From the NCBI GenBank assembly GCA_049589355.1, contig JBAWAP010000382.1:1-35227 (forward strand): a stretch of DNA of 35,227 bases, written 5' to 3'. The position numbers and the translations under genes were made by a program. Below, in pieces: positions 7,634 to 15,310 of this stretch. Source of the DNA: JBAWAP01 sp049589355 (GTDB taxonomy: Bacteria > Chloroflexota > Anaerolineae > VGOG01). The notes beneath the pieces were generated by a model, which worked only from the letters and a program-made list of their open reading frames with translations, made no database searches and had not been told where the DNA came from. Position 1 is the stretch's first letter. Each line of letters begins with the position of its first letter.

Positions 7634-7686
7634 GGTTATACCTCCATTTTTGCCTCTAGTATAACCCAATAGTTGCCACTTGTCAA
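7634..7686 (-). promoter_or_regulatory. Toxin-antitoxin promoter with inverted-repeat operator
   Basis: On the minus strand TTGACA (7681-7686), a 17-base spacer and TATACT (7658-7663) form a near-consensus promoter. A perfect 8-bp inverted repeat, GGTTATAC (7634-7641) and GTATAACC (7659-7666), covers the -10 box on one side and overlaps the edge of the Shine-Dalgarno on the other, with 17 bases between arms. This is a good candidate for the autoregulatory operator bound by the RHH antitoxin. Confidence 0.75.
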
Positions 7687-7839
7687 TACCAGTGTGACAG
7701 CCTGCTTGACGTGCGCTGAATGCCACCACATTGCACGTTTAGCCACTATATATTGTGGTCAATCGCAAATCAATATCCAATATCTAGTATCTAATTGCGA
7801 AGCAATTTTCGGTTCTGGGGCCGCAATCGATATTGGGTA

Positions 7840-8973
7840 TTAATCTGACCGCACATGCATGGGCATGATCACGTGAATGAAATCCACGTCTCCAACGGGC
7901 TTGATGACGCCGGGGCTAGAGGAAGTGGAGGTCTCCAAGGCTACCTGGGCGGCATCCATCACCGAGAGGACGTCAATAAGGTATTTGACGTTGAAGGCGA
8001 TCTCGATTTCGTCTCCCTCGGTTGAAGCGTCTATCTCGCCCACGTTATCGCCCGATTCGGCACTGGTGGCGGCGATGGTCATGTGGCCCGGCGCCAGCTC
8101 TCCGCCGGGGGCGATTTGGAGGCGCACGATATTGGCCGCATCACGGGCAAAGATATTGGCTGTCTTGCAAGCCCTCAAGAAGCTGTTGGTGTTCAGCACC
8201 GTGCGAGTGGAATAGCTCTTAGGGATGATCTGATGATAGTCAGGGAAATTGCCCTCGATGAGTTGGGAGACCAGGTCCACATTTGGCGTGTGGAAAAGCA
8301 CCTGGTTACGGGCAGGGGTGATGATCAGGGTTATAGACTCCTCATCGGTGCTTATGCGCGCTAGCTCTGCCAAGGCCCGGGCGGGGATGATGACGCTGAC
8401 CGGCTCGGTTTCCACAGGAAGCTCAGCAATGCGCACTGAAAGGCGGAAGCCATCGGCAGCGGCCAAAGTGAGTTGGTTTCCCTCGAACTTAGCCAGCACT
8501 CCGGTCAGAATTGGCCTGCTCTCGTCGGCGGCAGCGGCGAGGACAACCTGCTCGATCGTCCTCCTAAAGGCAGCAGGCTCCAAGGTGATCTGGCCTCCCC
8601 CCTCCTCGATGGAGGGAATGAGCGGAAACTCCTGGGCGTCTATGCCCTTGATGTTGGCCTCGTAGCGAGCGCACTTCAGGTTGAGGGTTTGGGTGCGCAC
8701 GATAAGCTCCATGTCTATGCGCTCAGGCGGCAGGGAGTTGACCAGGTCTATGAAAAGGCGGGCTGGAACCGTTGTAGCTCCGTCTTCCTCCACTTTGGCC
8801 CCGACCCAGCAGTTGATGCCGATCTCCAAGTCGGTGGCCGAAAGCTTCAGGCGGCCATTGTCGGTGGAGAGCATAACATTTGCAAGCACCGGCAAAGTGC
8901 TGCGGGTGGCCACCGCTCGCCCCACCACGCTCAGGCCCTTAGCCAAATTCTCTTGTAAGCAAGAAACTCTCAT
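7840..8973 (-). CDS. dnaN: DNA polymerase III beta sliding clamp
   Basis: A 377-residue ring-forming processivity clamp that tethers the replicative polymerase. All three clamp repeats are visible: MRVSCLQENLAKGLSVVGRAVATRSTLPVLANVM at the start, ALTERNATE strand-rich middle with IPARALAELARI, and the end YLIDVLSVMDAAQVALE followed by a PVGDVDFIHVIMPMHV tail that contains the conserved C-terminal MPM-type ending. AGGAGGT lies nine bases before the ATG. Normally followed by recF; here a toxin-antitoxin pair and about 200 non-coding bases separate them. The 3' flank (7690-7839) has small dyads (AATTGC/GCAATT, 7793-7807) but no clear terminator. Confidence 0.96.
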   Translation of the reverse strand: MRVSCLQENLAKGLSVVGRAVATRSTLPVLANVMLSTDNGRLKLSATDLEIGINCWVGAKVEEDGATTVPARLFIDLVNSLPPERIDMELIVRTQTLNLKCARYEANIKGIDAQEFPLIPSIEEGGGQITLEPAAFRRTIEQVVLAAAADESRPILTGVLAKFEGNQLTLAAADGFRLSVRIAELPVETEPVSVIIPARALAELARISTDEESITLIITPARNQVLFHTPNVDLVSQLIEGNFPDYHQIIPKSYSTRTVLNTNSFLRACKTANIFARDAANIVRLQIAPGGELAPGHMTIAATSAESGDNVGEIDASTEGDEIEIAFNVKYLIDVLSVMDAAQVALETSTSSSPGVIKPVGDVDFIHVIMPMHVRSD

Positions 8974-8991
8974 GAATGTGACCTCCTTTGA

Positions 8992-9029
8992 TAGAAATAT
9001 GCCATTCCTTTGGGTCTGGTGAACTCCAA
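8992..9029. repeat. 38-bp direct repeat, copy 1
   Basis: Identical over 38 bases to 10682-10719 and in the same orientation. On the minus strand it encodes LEFTRPKGMAYF, the C-terminal residues of the retropepsin-like protein, but here it is a detached fragment 19 bases upstream of dnaN. The two copies bracket the lipoprotein gene. Confidence 0.9.
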
Positions 9030-9036
9030 CAGGAAC

Positions 9037-10554
9037 TCACTTCGGCGGCTCGATGGTGATGGGCGTATTGATGTCGTAGACATCGCCCTCCACCTCGGTG
9101 ACCATCTGACCCACCTCCAGCCGGGCCAGACCACGGATGACAACCGGTGGCAGATCGCTCTGGTCGGCCACCCACAGCTCTTTATGCATCATCTCCCCAA
9201 GGTCATAAACGTAATGTTTACAGTGGATGCCATTCACCGTCTCCTCGCCTACCAGAACCATGTCACTCTCCGGCGTTACGATGTTATCCAGTTGCTCAAA
9301 GGCATCTTCTGTATCCTCTTCCGTTGCCTGCATCCAGGTGTCGCCCAACTTGGCCCAGATGGCATCACCAATCATGATGTACTCTCCGACCAGCATGCCC
9401 CCTTCGGATCCCATGATCAAGCGCCTGGAAGGGGGATCTTTGACCCATTCCAAGGTGTAGGTTTGCTCCATCCCGCCGCCCGCGGCCATCTCTATCTGGA
9501 CTGACCAATCGAGACGATAGCTGTCGAGGCTGTCCAGGCTGACGACTTTTACGGGGGCACCGGGCTGTTCGGCCAGTGGGGTGGGCTGCTCACCCGAAGA
9601 CGGGGTGGGCAGGCTGGGCATCTCCATCGCTTCCTCTGGCGGTTCGATGGTGATGGGCTCGTTGATGTCATAGAGGTCGCGCGCCTCCTCATACACCATC
9701 GTTTCATCGTCACGCGAAGCATACTTGACGGTTATTTCCTGCGTCGTCTGCGACCGGACGATGACCGGCGGCACGCCCTGCTGGTCGGCTACGCAGATTT
9801 CTCCTTTGACATGGCCTACCATCTCCGTGGGCATAAGCTGTCGGGCTTCTTCGGGTACGTCCTCAGGTATCGGAAACGCCATGGAAAACTCAGTGTCCAC
9901 GGTGTAACGTTGGCAACGAACGCCGTTCACCGTGTCTTCGCCTGCCGGCTTCATGGCGCTTTCCATGTCTTGCAGGATGTCCTCCAGGCTTACCTTCAAG
10001 TTTTCCTGCGCAGCGGAAGAGCTCACTTCCTCGGCACTCTGCTCGCCTTCACTTTTTATCCAAGTATCGCCCACCTTCACCCAGGTGCTGTCGCCGATGG
10101 TGATGATCTCCATCGCCATGCCTCCTGATGAGCCGTACATGACGGTGTGACTGGATGGTGGCTCCCTGACCCATGCCTGCTCCGTATTGAACTCCTCCCC
10201 TAACAAGCCCTCCCCCTCCAACAGCCGCATCGTTGTACGCATTCGATAGCTGTCCAGGGTGTCCTCCGGGCTGGCAACGAGCATTGATGGCTTCGCCTCG
10301 GCTACCGGCGTCGGCGAGGGTGGGACAGGCGTTGCAGTCGGTTCTGCAGGTTTCGCCGTCGGCTTGGCTTCTTTGGGCGTTGGGGTGGCCGGCTTGGGCG
10401 GAGATGTTGGCTGTTCGGCCGGCGGTTGGGTGGCCTGAGCAACGGGTGGCTTCGTCGGCTCTGCTTTCTCACCGCTGCTGCAAGCCGCCAGACTGCACAG
10501 CAGACCGACCACCGTAAAGATGGCCAGGATGGCCAAGAAGGTTTTGCGTTTCAT
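9037..10554 (-). CDS. Secreted lipoprotein with two LppX/LolA-like repeats
   Basis: A 505-residue exported lipoprotein. The signal peptide (KRKTFLAILAIFTVVGLLCS) ends in lipobox LAAC (residues 22-25), followed by a Pro/Thr/Lys-rich spacer to about residue 85. Two homologous domains follow, each with LDSYR near its start, a WV(R/K)(E/D)PPS motif, a G-D-x-x-W-x-K-(V/L)-GDTW motif, a VNG-x-x-C segment, a VADQ-x-x-x-PPV-(I/V)-(V/I)-R segment, and a closing YDIN-(E/T)-PITIEPP. This pattern resembles LppX/outer-membrane lipoprotein-sorting-like beta-barrel domains common in Chloroflexota; the ligand is unknown. The ATG at 10554 has AGGAGA upstream. The gene sits between two 38-bp direct repeats, suggesting it arrived or was rearranged there. 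Confidence 0.8.
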   Translation of the reverse strand: MKRKTFLAILAIFTVVGLLCSLAACSSGEKAEPTKPPVAQATQPPAEQPTSPPKPATPTPKEAKPTAKPAEPTATPVPPSPTPVAEAKPSMLVASPEDTLDSYRMRTTMRLLEGEGLLGEEFNTEQAWVREPPSSHTVMYGSSGGMAMEIITIGDSTWVKVGDTWIKSEGEQSAEEVSSSAAQENLKVSLEDILQDMESAMKPAGEDTVNGVRCQRYTVDTEFSMAFPIPEDVPEEARQLMPTEMVGHVKGEICVADQQGVPPVIVRSQTTQEITVKYASRDDETMVYEEARDLYDINEPITIEPPEEAMEMPSLPTPSSGEQPTPLAEQPGAPVKVVSLDSLDSYRLDWSVQIEMAAGGGMEQTYTLEWVKDPPSRRLIMGSEGGMLVGEYIMIGDAIWAKLGDTWMQATEEDTEDAFEQLDNIVTPESDMVLVGEETVNGIHCKHYVYDLGEMMHKELWVADQSDLPPVVIRGLARLEVGQMVTEVEGDVYDINTPITIEPPK

Positions 10555-10677
10555 ATAGGTTCTCCTCTCTACAGTTGATTTGAAGTTGCGGTTTTCGGTG
10601 GGCATCTCTCTCGTGTGTTGTTGGCCCACCGGTCTTTATCTGTGGTACTCTGCTTGACCGTCTTGAGGCCAATGATC

Positions 10678-11043
10678 TTAGTAGAAATATGCCATTCCTT
10701 TGGGTCTGGTGAACTCCAATTTACCTGTTGTTGGATCCAATTTCAGCCCTATGGATTCCAGTGTTTCTACCCCGATAACGGTTTGGGCTCCATCGAAGGT
10801 GATGCTTATAGAAGGTGCCTCGACCTCTTCAATCGTGATCGCCACCCCATACGCCTTGGCTTTCACTTTTTGCCCATTCCCCAATTCTACTTCGACCTCT
10901 GCCGGAATTCTACCAGCACCCACTTCCTCCAAAACCTCCTCTGGCAAAACCGTGTAAGTAGCACCTGTATCAATCAGCACGTTCTTCAACTCCACAGCAG
11001 CCTTGCTGCCTCTGACCGTCATATCTGTGTGTAGATGGCCCAT
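10678..11043 (-). CDS. Retropepsin-like (clan AA) aspartic protease
   Basis: A 121-residue single-domain protein. The catalytic motif is LIDTGATYTVLP (Asp-Thr-Gly, the retroviral-type aspartyl protease triad) with the second conserved hydrophobic-hydrophobic-Gly element in TVIGVETLESIGLKLDP. This matches the bacterial/archaeal small clan AA family (AF_0612-like), which would act as a dimer. The preferred ATG at 11043 has AAAGGCGG upstream; a TTG at 11064 that overlaps a preceding stop is the alternative. The biological substrate is unknown. Its last codons are duplicated upstream of dnaN. Confidence 0.82.
   Translation of the reverse strand: MGHLHTDMTVRGSKAAVELKNVLIDTGATYTVLPEEVLEEVGAGRIPAEVEVELGNGQKVKAKAYGVAITIEEVEAPSISITFDGAQTVIGVETLESIGLKLDPTTGKLEFTRPKGMAYFY
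10682..10719. repeat. 38-bp direct repeat, copy 2 (inside the protease gene)
   Basis: The intact 3' end of the retropepsin-like gene; identical to 8992-9029. It is the probable source copy because here the sequence is part of an uninterrupted frame. Confidence 0.9.
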
Positions 11044-11060
11044 TCTCAATACCGCCTTTC

Positions 11061-11123
11061 TCAAACCAGCACTATATGATCATCGGCAAATACGCGAAGT
11101 TCTTTGCTGAATTGGTTGCTCAT
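11061..11123 (-). CDS. Possible 20-residue leader or remnant ORF
   Basis: An ATG at 11123 with GGAGG seven bases upstream opens a 20-codon frame (MSNQFSKELRVFADDHIVLV) ending TGA just upstream of the protease gene. It may be a translated leader or the start of a decayed gene. No family is recognised; kept because of its good ribosome binding site and close spacing. Confidence 0.3.
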   Translation of the reverse strand: MSNQFSKELRVFADDHIVLV

Positions 11124-11139
11124 CAGGGAACCTCCTTGT

Positions 11140-11194
11140 CCAGACTTCGTCCTCCTCGTTATCCCGTAGTTTTGCGAAGACGACTTCTGCAGCT
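11140..11194 (-). pseudogene. Antitoxin 3'-end remnant, copy 1
   Basis: On the minus strand this reads AAEVVFAKLRDNEEDEVW, clearly related to the end of the antitoxin pseudogene at 15070-15278 (AAEAVFAKLWDNEEDKVW). Only the last third of the gene is present, in the gap between the YgiT-type gene and the small ORF. Confidence 0.7.
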
Positions 11195-11237
11195 TGCTTG
11201 CCTTTGTCAGCCGAAGTTGTCACTTGTCGCCTGACGG

Positions 11238-11486
11238 CTAGGCGTAGGCTTTCGCTGGCATCTCAATGTAGCGGTCTGGTTCTTCAGCCTTGCGCCGAAT
11301 GGCAAAGAATCGCCGTTCGATTTCTTTCAGGACCGCGGCATCGTAGTAAACCATGCCGCAGTCGAGACAAACCTCAACCGGGGTGTTGGGCACCAACAAG
11401 TATTCACCCTTGTAGCTATAAAGGTATTCAATTCGACGTTCTTCATAGCGGTCACTGCCGCAGAAATTGCACCGAACTTTCCGCAT
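11238..11486 (-). CDS. YgiT-type zinc-finger antitoxin
   Basis: An 82-residue protein with two Cys-x2-Cys pairs (CNFC at residues 5-8 and CLDC at 38-41) in the YgiT/MqsA N-terminal zinc-finger pattern, followed by GMVYYDAAVLKEIERRFFAIRR, the usual helix after the zinc site. The chosen ATG has GAGGAGA upstream. It overlaps the end of the preceding DUF4258 gene by 35 bases, the arrangement expected of a type II toxin-antitoxin pair in which the toxin gene comes first. MqsA's C-terminal HTH domain is absent, so autoregulation may differ. Confidence 0.85.
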   Translation of the reverse strand: MRKVRCNFCGSDRYEERRIEYLYSYKGEYLLVPNTPVEVCLDCGMVYYDAAVLKEIERRFFAIRRKAEEPDRYIEMPAKAYA

Positions 11487-11793
11487 CGCTCTTATCTCCT
11501 CGTGTCCAGGGGTCAATAAACTTCGGTGGACGTGGAATGTAGACCGTGATGAGCGCCACTTTCTCTCCACGCCAACCGCAGACAGCGTGAATGGGCACAT
11601 CCTTGGCAAAGCCCACAATCAGACAACTTTCACCACGGCCGGTGTCAGGATACTGCTCAAGTATCTCCCCGTTCAGCAGGGCTTCTTCAACCTGAGCAAA
11701 GGTCAACTCATCCGCCCCGCGCTCAATCTCCGCATGATGGGTATAGACATACTCGTTGGCACGAACTTTGGCTTTGATCTCTTCAATGTCCAT
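11452..11793 (-). CDS. DUF4258 protein, probable RelE/BrnT-like toxin
   Basis: A 113-residue protein with the DUF4258 pattern: YTHHAEIERGADELTFAQVEEALLNGEILEQYPDTGRGESCLIVGF, then PIHAVCGWRGEKVALITVYIP. The His residues in the first helix, the central charged hairpin and the last beta strand are those of RelE-superfamily ribonuclease-like folds. Partner: the overlapping YgiT-type zinc-finger gene. The last 20 residues (SDAESSVQFLRQ) lie inside the overlap. Toxin activity is inferred from the family pairing, not shown. Confidence 0.82.
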   Translation of the reverse strand: MDIEEIKAKVRANEYVYTHHAEIERGADELTFAQVEEALLNGEILEQYPDTGRGESCLIVGFAKDVPIHAVCGWRGEKVALITVYIPRPPKFIDPWTRGDKSDAESSVQFLRQ

Positions 11794-11814
11794 ACTTCAA
11801 CAGTGCGGCGACTG

Positions 11815-11882
11815 CGTTATCCCAAAGCTTTGCGAAGACGACTTCTGCAGCGCTCCGAAGCTGGCTGCGCAATTCCCTATCA
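11815..11882 (-). pseudogene. Antitoxin 3'-end remnant, copy 2
   Basis: About 60 bases match the 15.1 kb antitoxin pseudogene with three mismatches by eye, encoding LRSQLRSAAEVVFAKLWDN before the match breaks at the conserved DN-EED junction. It lies directly upstream of the DUF4258 gene. Confidence 0.8.
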
Positions 11883-11945
11883 TCTCAATGGCACTAAGAT
11901 TTTACGCTACATCGCCCCTTTGTTAACACTCCTAGGACAAGTGGC

Positions 11946-12014
11946 GGCTAACGAGATGCGGCTAAAAGGAGTTGCTGAAGGCAACTTGGGCAGGTCTTTT
12001 AGCTACTGTTAGGC
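11946..12014 (-). repeat. attC-like dyad element at the methyltransferase 3' end
   Basis: Read on the minus strand, GCCTAAC (12014-12008) and GTTAGCC (11952-11946) bound a 69-bp imperfect hairpin with inner arms GCTAAAAG/CTTTTAGC (11961-11968 with 11996-12003) and AGTTGC/GCAACT (11970-11986). The methyltransferase stop lies just inside the first box, as in many integron gene cassettes. The first box fits the RYYYAAC consensus; the second departs from GTTRRRY by one base. No integrase gene is in the window. Confidence 0.35.
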
Positions 12015-14212
12015 AATGCGGCGGCTTGCTTTTTCCGCGTTGTGCCTTCATACTTTGCTTTTGACTCCATCACAAACAAGGCAAGCTGCTTCACCTGGTC
12101 AACATGGACTTTAGGAGCCGCGGCACTCTCCTCCACGTTAGCCACTAAGTCTGCCATTTCTTGCAGAGCCCCTGCCAATGTCACTCCTTCTTTCCTCCTG
12201 GCAAGTGCCTTGGTGTAGTGTTCCATCGTCTTACCCATCACGATAGAAAACACGTCCACTTCATTGATCAACATTCCTGACTCAAGCGTGCGTCGTGCCC
12301 AAAAGACGGCATCGTTCAGAATCGAGTCTTTTGCAGATGACCAGTCGCACTCGGGGAAAGGACTCGGCCTTTTACGGCACGCTAGAACGCAGTCGTAGCG
12401 TATATTGCCCTTGCTGCTATGTACTTCGCCCCTGCCTTCGGAACGCACAATTGGCGCGGCAGAAATATAAAAGCCCGCGTCCAGTAGAAGTTGGGCAATT
12501 CCTTCCCACGCCCATATCTTGTTGTGGTGAAACGTGAACACGAGCAGGCCATCATCTTTTAGAACGCGGTGGCACTCCATAAACACGCGCCGCAGACCCT
12601 CAGTAAAGAAGTCGGTTGTTTTTCCTAGCTTGTCGTTCTTCACGATTTCATCGGGATGACTGGACGATTCAGGCTCAAACCATGGGTAGGGGTCCTTCAA
12701 CGCAAGCCGTAGCCAGACGTAGAAAAAATCGGCAAGCTCGGAATATTGCACGTTGTCGAAGTAAGGCGGATCTGTGATGACGGCGTCAACCGATTTGTCA
12801 GGGATGAAGGACAACTCTTCAGAGCTCTGACAGCGCAACAGCGCAGCATGGTCGGTGCGTCTCAAATCGTCAAAATCTCTTATCAGCCGCCCTTCAATTC
12901 GCTCATTGCCTGTGCGCTTGCTATAGCGTTGACCGCGCAGGTCCACCAGCCGCTCGTATGGATTCTGGCAGTAGGCCTTCGCTCTGCGCACCTTCTCAAA
13001 ACACTTGACAAACGTGCCACGCCCGAACTCTGTACCCCACACATTATTCTCGGCCGGCCGCTCGATGGGATGGTAAGCGTGTAGTGAAAAGAAAAGCGAA
13101 ATCTTATGCCATTCAACCTCGTACTTGCAAAACATATTGTTGGTATTGAGGCAGTCGGAAAATGCCGTCAGCATCAACTCACGGACATTCTGCTCTGGTA
13201 TCTTAAGAATTTGCTCAAGCAGGATGGATAAACAAATCAACTGACGCTCATTGAACATCTGCCAGAAATGTGTGTAGCCATGGTTGACGGGGCGTGGGTC
13301 GCTACGTCCCTCCGTCGGGATTGCTTGAGGTGGAAACAACAGGTTCCCTTTGCATCGCCCGAACTCTGCTTTCGCTTGCTCCCACCGTCGTAAGTCGTCA
13401 TCATCTATACGCTTGAAGAACCGGCCGCACGTTTCGCAATATCCTTCCAAAGCATGCAACTCCATATCAAGCGCTGCACCTTTGCGCTTAACAGCATCCA
13501 ACAGTTTTTGCTTCTCACCACATTCTGAGCACCGAAAAACCCCGCGTCCTGACACACCCTTACGTGGGTCGAAAACTGTTCCACATTCATGACACTTGGT
13601 GTTTGATTGATGTCCCACCGTCTCAATGATTTGCAGGCAATGTGGACACAGGCAAACGTTGATATGGTCTCGTCGTGACAGTTCATAATTAGGAAATAGC
13701 CTCACCTTAGCGCCGCACTGAACACAGTCGGCAACCTTCACCCAGAAGTAATACATTACTTCGGCATTGTGGCCATTGGGGCAAATCGTGCGGTAGTAGT
13801 CTTTTATTCGTTTGCCCACTGTTTGCTCCAACTCACGGAATGCGGCATCTAACACGTCAAGGTCAACGGGTTCCACTTCCTTCTTGGTAACAAACCACGC
13901 AACGGGATTGATGTCCACACCAATGACCTTACAGCCAAGCCGCAATGCCTCGACTATCGTTGTACCACCACCCATGAATGGATCAAGAACGATCTTGCCC
14001 TGTAGGTCAGTGCCGTTACAAAACTTGCGCCAGATGCTTGCCTCTGGCTCCTCGTAGTGGCTGAATACGGAAATGATAATCGTCCGAAAGACGCTGCCCA
14101 GTCGCCGTGCCCACCACTTGTGCATCCGGTAGACAGGCTTTTTCGAGTTGCCTTCGCCCAATGCTACAGGATTCAAATTTTCAACCGGGAAATGCCGCTC
14201 AATAAAGGTCAT
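11999..14212 (-). CDS. DNA methyltransferase of a type II restriction-modification system, zinc-ribbon containing
   Basis: A 737-residue modification methyltransferase. SAM-binding motif DPFMGGGTT lies at residues 77-85 and the catalytic DPPY at 481-484 (DPPYFDNVQYSELADFFYVW), the split arrangement of DUF1156-type amino-methyltransferases acting on adenine N6 or cytosine N4. Between them are five Cys-x2-Cys pairs (near 163, 189, 207, 228 and 259), consistent with two or more zinc ribbons that could contact DNA. It begins nine bases after the restriction endonuclease gene. Together they form a defence system against foreign DNA. Recognition sequence cannot be deduced. Its 3' end is embedded in a dyad element. 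Confidence 0.88.
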   Translation of the reverse strand: MTFIERHFPVENLNPVALGEGNSKKPVYRMHKWWARRLGSVFRTIIISVFSHYEEPEASIWRKFCNGTDLQGKIVLDPFMGGGTTIVEALRLGCKVIGVDINPVAWFVTKKEVEPVDLDVLDAAFRELEQTVGKRIKDYYRTICPNGHNAEVMYYFWVKVADCVQCGAKVRLFPNYELSRRDHINVCLCPHCLQIIETVGHQSNTKCHECGTVFDPRKGVSGRGVFRCSECGEKQKLLDAVKRKGAALDMELHALEGYCETCGRFFKRIDDDDLRRWEQAKAEFGRCKGNLLFPPQAIPTEGRSDPRPVNHGYTHFWQMFNERQLICLSILLEQILKIPEQNVRELMLTAFSDCLNTNNMFCKYEVEWHKISLFFSLHAYHPIERPAENNVWGTEFGRGTFVKCFEKVRRAKAYCQNPYERLVDLRGQRYSKRTGNERIEGRLIRDFDDLRRTDHAALLRCQSSEELSFIPDKSVDAVITDPPYFDNVQYSELADFFYVWLRLALKDPYPWFEPESSSHPDEIVKNDKLGKTTDFFTEGLRRVFMECHRVLKDDGLLVFTFHHNKIWAWEGIAQLLLDAGFYISAAPIVRSEGRGEVHSSKGNIRYDCVLACRKRPSPFPECDWSSAKDSILNDAVFWARRTLESGMLINEVDVFSIVMGKTMEHYTKALARRKEGVTLAGALQEMADLVANVEESAAAPKVHVDQVKQLALFVMESKAKYEGTTRKKQAAALPNSS

Positions 14213-14221
14213 AACCTTACC

Positions 14222-14935
14222 TCATGAATTCTCGTTCAGAAGATTCTTCCACATTATGCTGCCGCTCTTGCTGTACAGCTTCTCAAACTGCCTCTGCAGT
14301 TCTTCGATTTTCGCGTCAAGGATTTCGGAAAGAGTTTGGCCTTGAGCGTCTCTGAATTCTTCGCCCACCGTGGCAGCAATTTCGTAGATTTCATCAATGC
14401 AGTCCGGGTCATCAGAGATAAACTCCCAAAATTGCCGACCGATAAGCCAATCCACACTGCTGTATTTCTTGACAGTGCTCATCACTTGCTCAGGGGTGCC
14501 GTAGCACATTCCCAAAAGAGCAACAGAGCCACGATTCCGCCGCAGCACAGATAAAAGAAGCTGGGACATATGCTCGACTGCAGCCTTATCCATTGTGGAG
14601 GGACCACTTTTTACCTGAATGTGATGGCGGCGACCGCTTTTGGTCTTCTGAATGTCCGCTCCTTCAACACCGGTGCCTTCTGAAAACAACTTGGCTATGT
14701 CTTGAAGGCAAAAGCCAAAAGATGTATTGGCCCCAGTCATGGAACGCTGCATTACCAACCACCGAATGATGGAATTCGCATCATCAAGGCCCATCTCCTT
14801 TGCCAGAATTCGAATCAGGAAAGGGTTGATGTTCAAGTCCTCAATCTTCAAGCGGCGAATCGTGCGCGCCCTATTGCGTAAGAATTGTTCGAAAACCTGC
14901 TTTATCTGGTTTCGTCTTGCTGTATCGAGTGGCAT
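14222..14935 (-). CDS. Type II restriction endonuclease, PmeII-family-like
   Basis: A 237-residue protein resembling PmeII-family restriction enzymes: LKIEDLNINPFLIRILAKEMG (30-49), a TGANTSFGFCLQDIAKLF segment, and a PD-(D/E)xK-type core: Glu91-Gly-Ala-Asp94, then HHIQVKSGPSTMDK with Gln107-Val-Lys109. The HIQVKSGP strand is the family's hallmark and should bear the catalytic Lys. It would cut unmodified DNA at the site protected by the adjacent methyltransferase, which starts nine bases downstream. The family assignment is from memory of conserved blocks, not a search. Confidence 0.75.
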   Translation of the reverse strand: MPLDTARRNQIKQVFEQFLRNRARTIRRLKIEDLNINPFLIRILAKEMGLDDANSIIRWLVMQRSMTGANTSFGFCLQDIAKLFSEGTGVEGADIQKTKSGRRHHIQVKSGPSTMDKAAVEHMSQLLLSVLRRNRGSVALLGMCYGTPEQVMSTVKKYSSVDWLIGRQFWEFISDDPDCIDEIYEIAATVGEEFRDAQGQTLSEILDAKIEELQRQFEKLYSKSGSIMWKNLLNENS

Positions 14936-14974
14936 CTAATTTCCTTGTACCGATGTCCTTAAAGCCGTTGTCTC

Positions 14975-15014
14975 GCCAACGTCCCATACCCGAACCGATG
15001 CTTCGGATATTTTA
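14975..15014. repeat. 40-bp dyad element upstream of the restriction gene
   Basis: Homologous to 18590-18628 in the same orientation. Both share GC(C/T)AACG, then CATA(C/T)CCGAACC and, after a short loop, a (C/T)(A/G)GATAT arm, forming the dyad ATAYCCGAA/TTCRGATAT. The outer GTTGGC on the minus strand resembles the end box of an attC site. No matching outer partner box is found here, so if this is an attC relative it is partial. Confidence 0.5.
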
Positions 15015-15069
15015 CGAAACCGAGGCCCATTGCAGAAGGTGGTTTCCGCCTTCTGGCCCCTCTCGCTGC

Positions 15070-15278
15070 CTATAGATACTCATTCCAGACTTTGTCCTCC
15101 TCGTTATCCCAAAGCTTTGCGAAGACGGCTTCTGCAGCGCTCCAAAGCTGACTGCGCAATTCCTTCTCATCTTCTTGTTCTGGAATTACGACCAGCACCG
15201 CTATGTCTTTGGGAAGGTCAATGTCCTCGAACAACTCGACAACCCGCTCGCCTTGTATATTGCAGAGAGTGTTTTCAT
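15070..15278 (-). pseudogene. Frameshifted small antitoxin gene (AF2212/MazE-like)
   Basis: An ATG at 15278 with a strong GGAGGGAGGAAG upstream starts MKTLSAIYK and then leaves frame; a single-base insertion after about codon 9 would join it to GERVVELFEDIDLPKDIAVLVVIPEQ, followed by LRSQLWSAAEAVFAKLWDNEEDKVWNEYL. The joined product is a typical small antitoxin with a beta-hairpin and an acidic C-terminal tail ending in DNEED-x-VWNEYL. As it stands, the ATG frame stops after about 25 codons, and the longer open frame starts far upstream without a ribosome binding site. The cognate toxin, expected immediately downstream, is missing. Confidence 0.65.
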
Positions 15279-15310
15279 CAGAATCTTCCTCCCTCCGGTC
15301 TCTTATTTCG

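Noticed and set aside
15028..15058. Terminator after the antitoxin pseudogene (CAGAAGG...CCTTCTG hairpin)
   Set aside because: A stable 10-bp hairpin exists at 15033-15055, but neither strand has a T tract after it, so it is not called a terminator.
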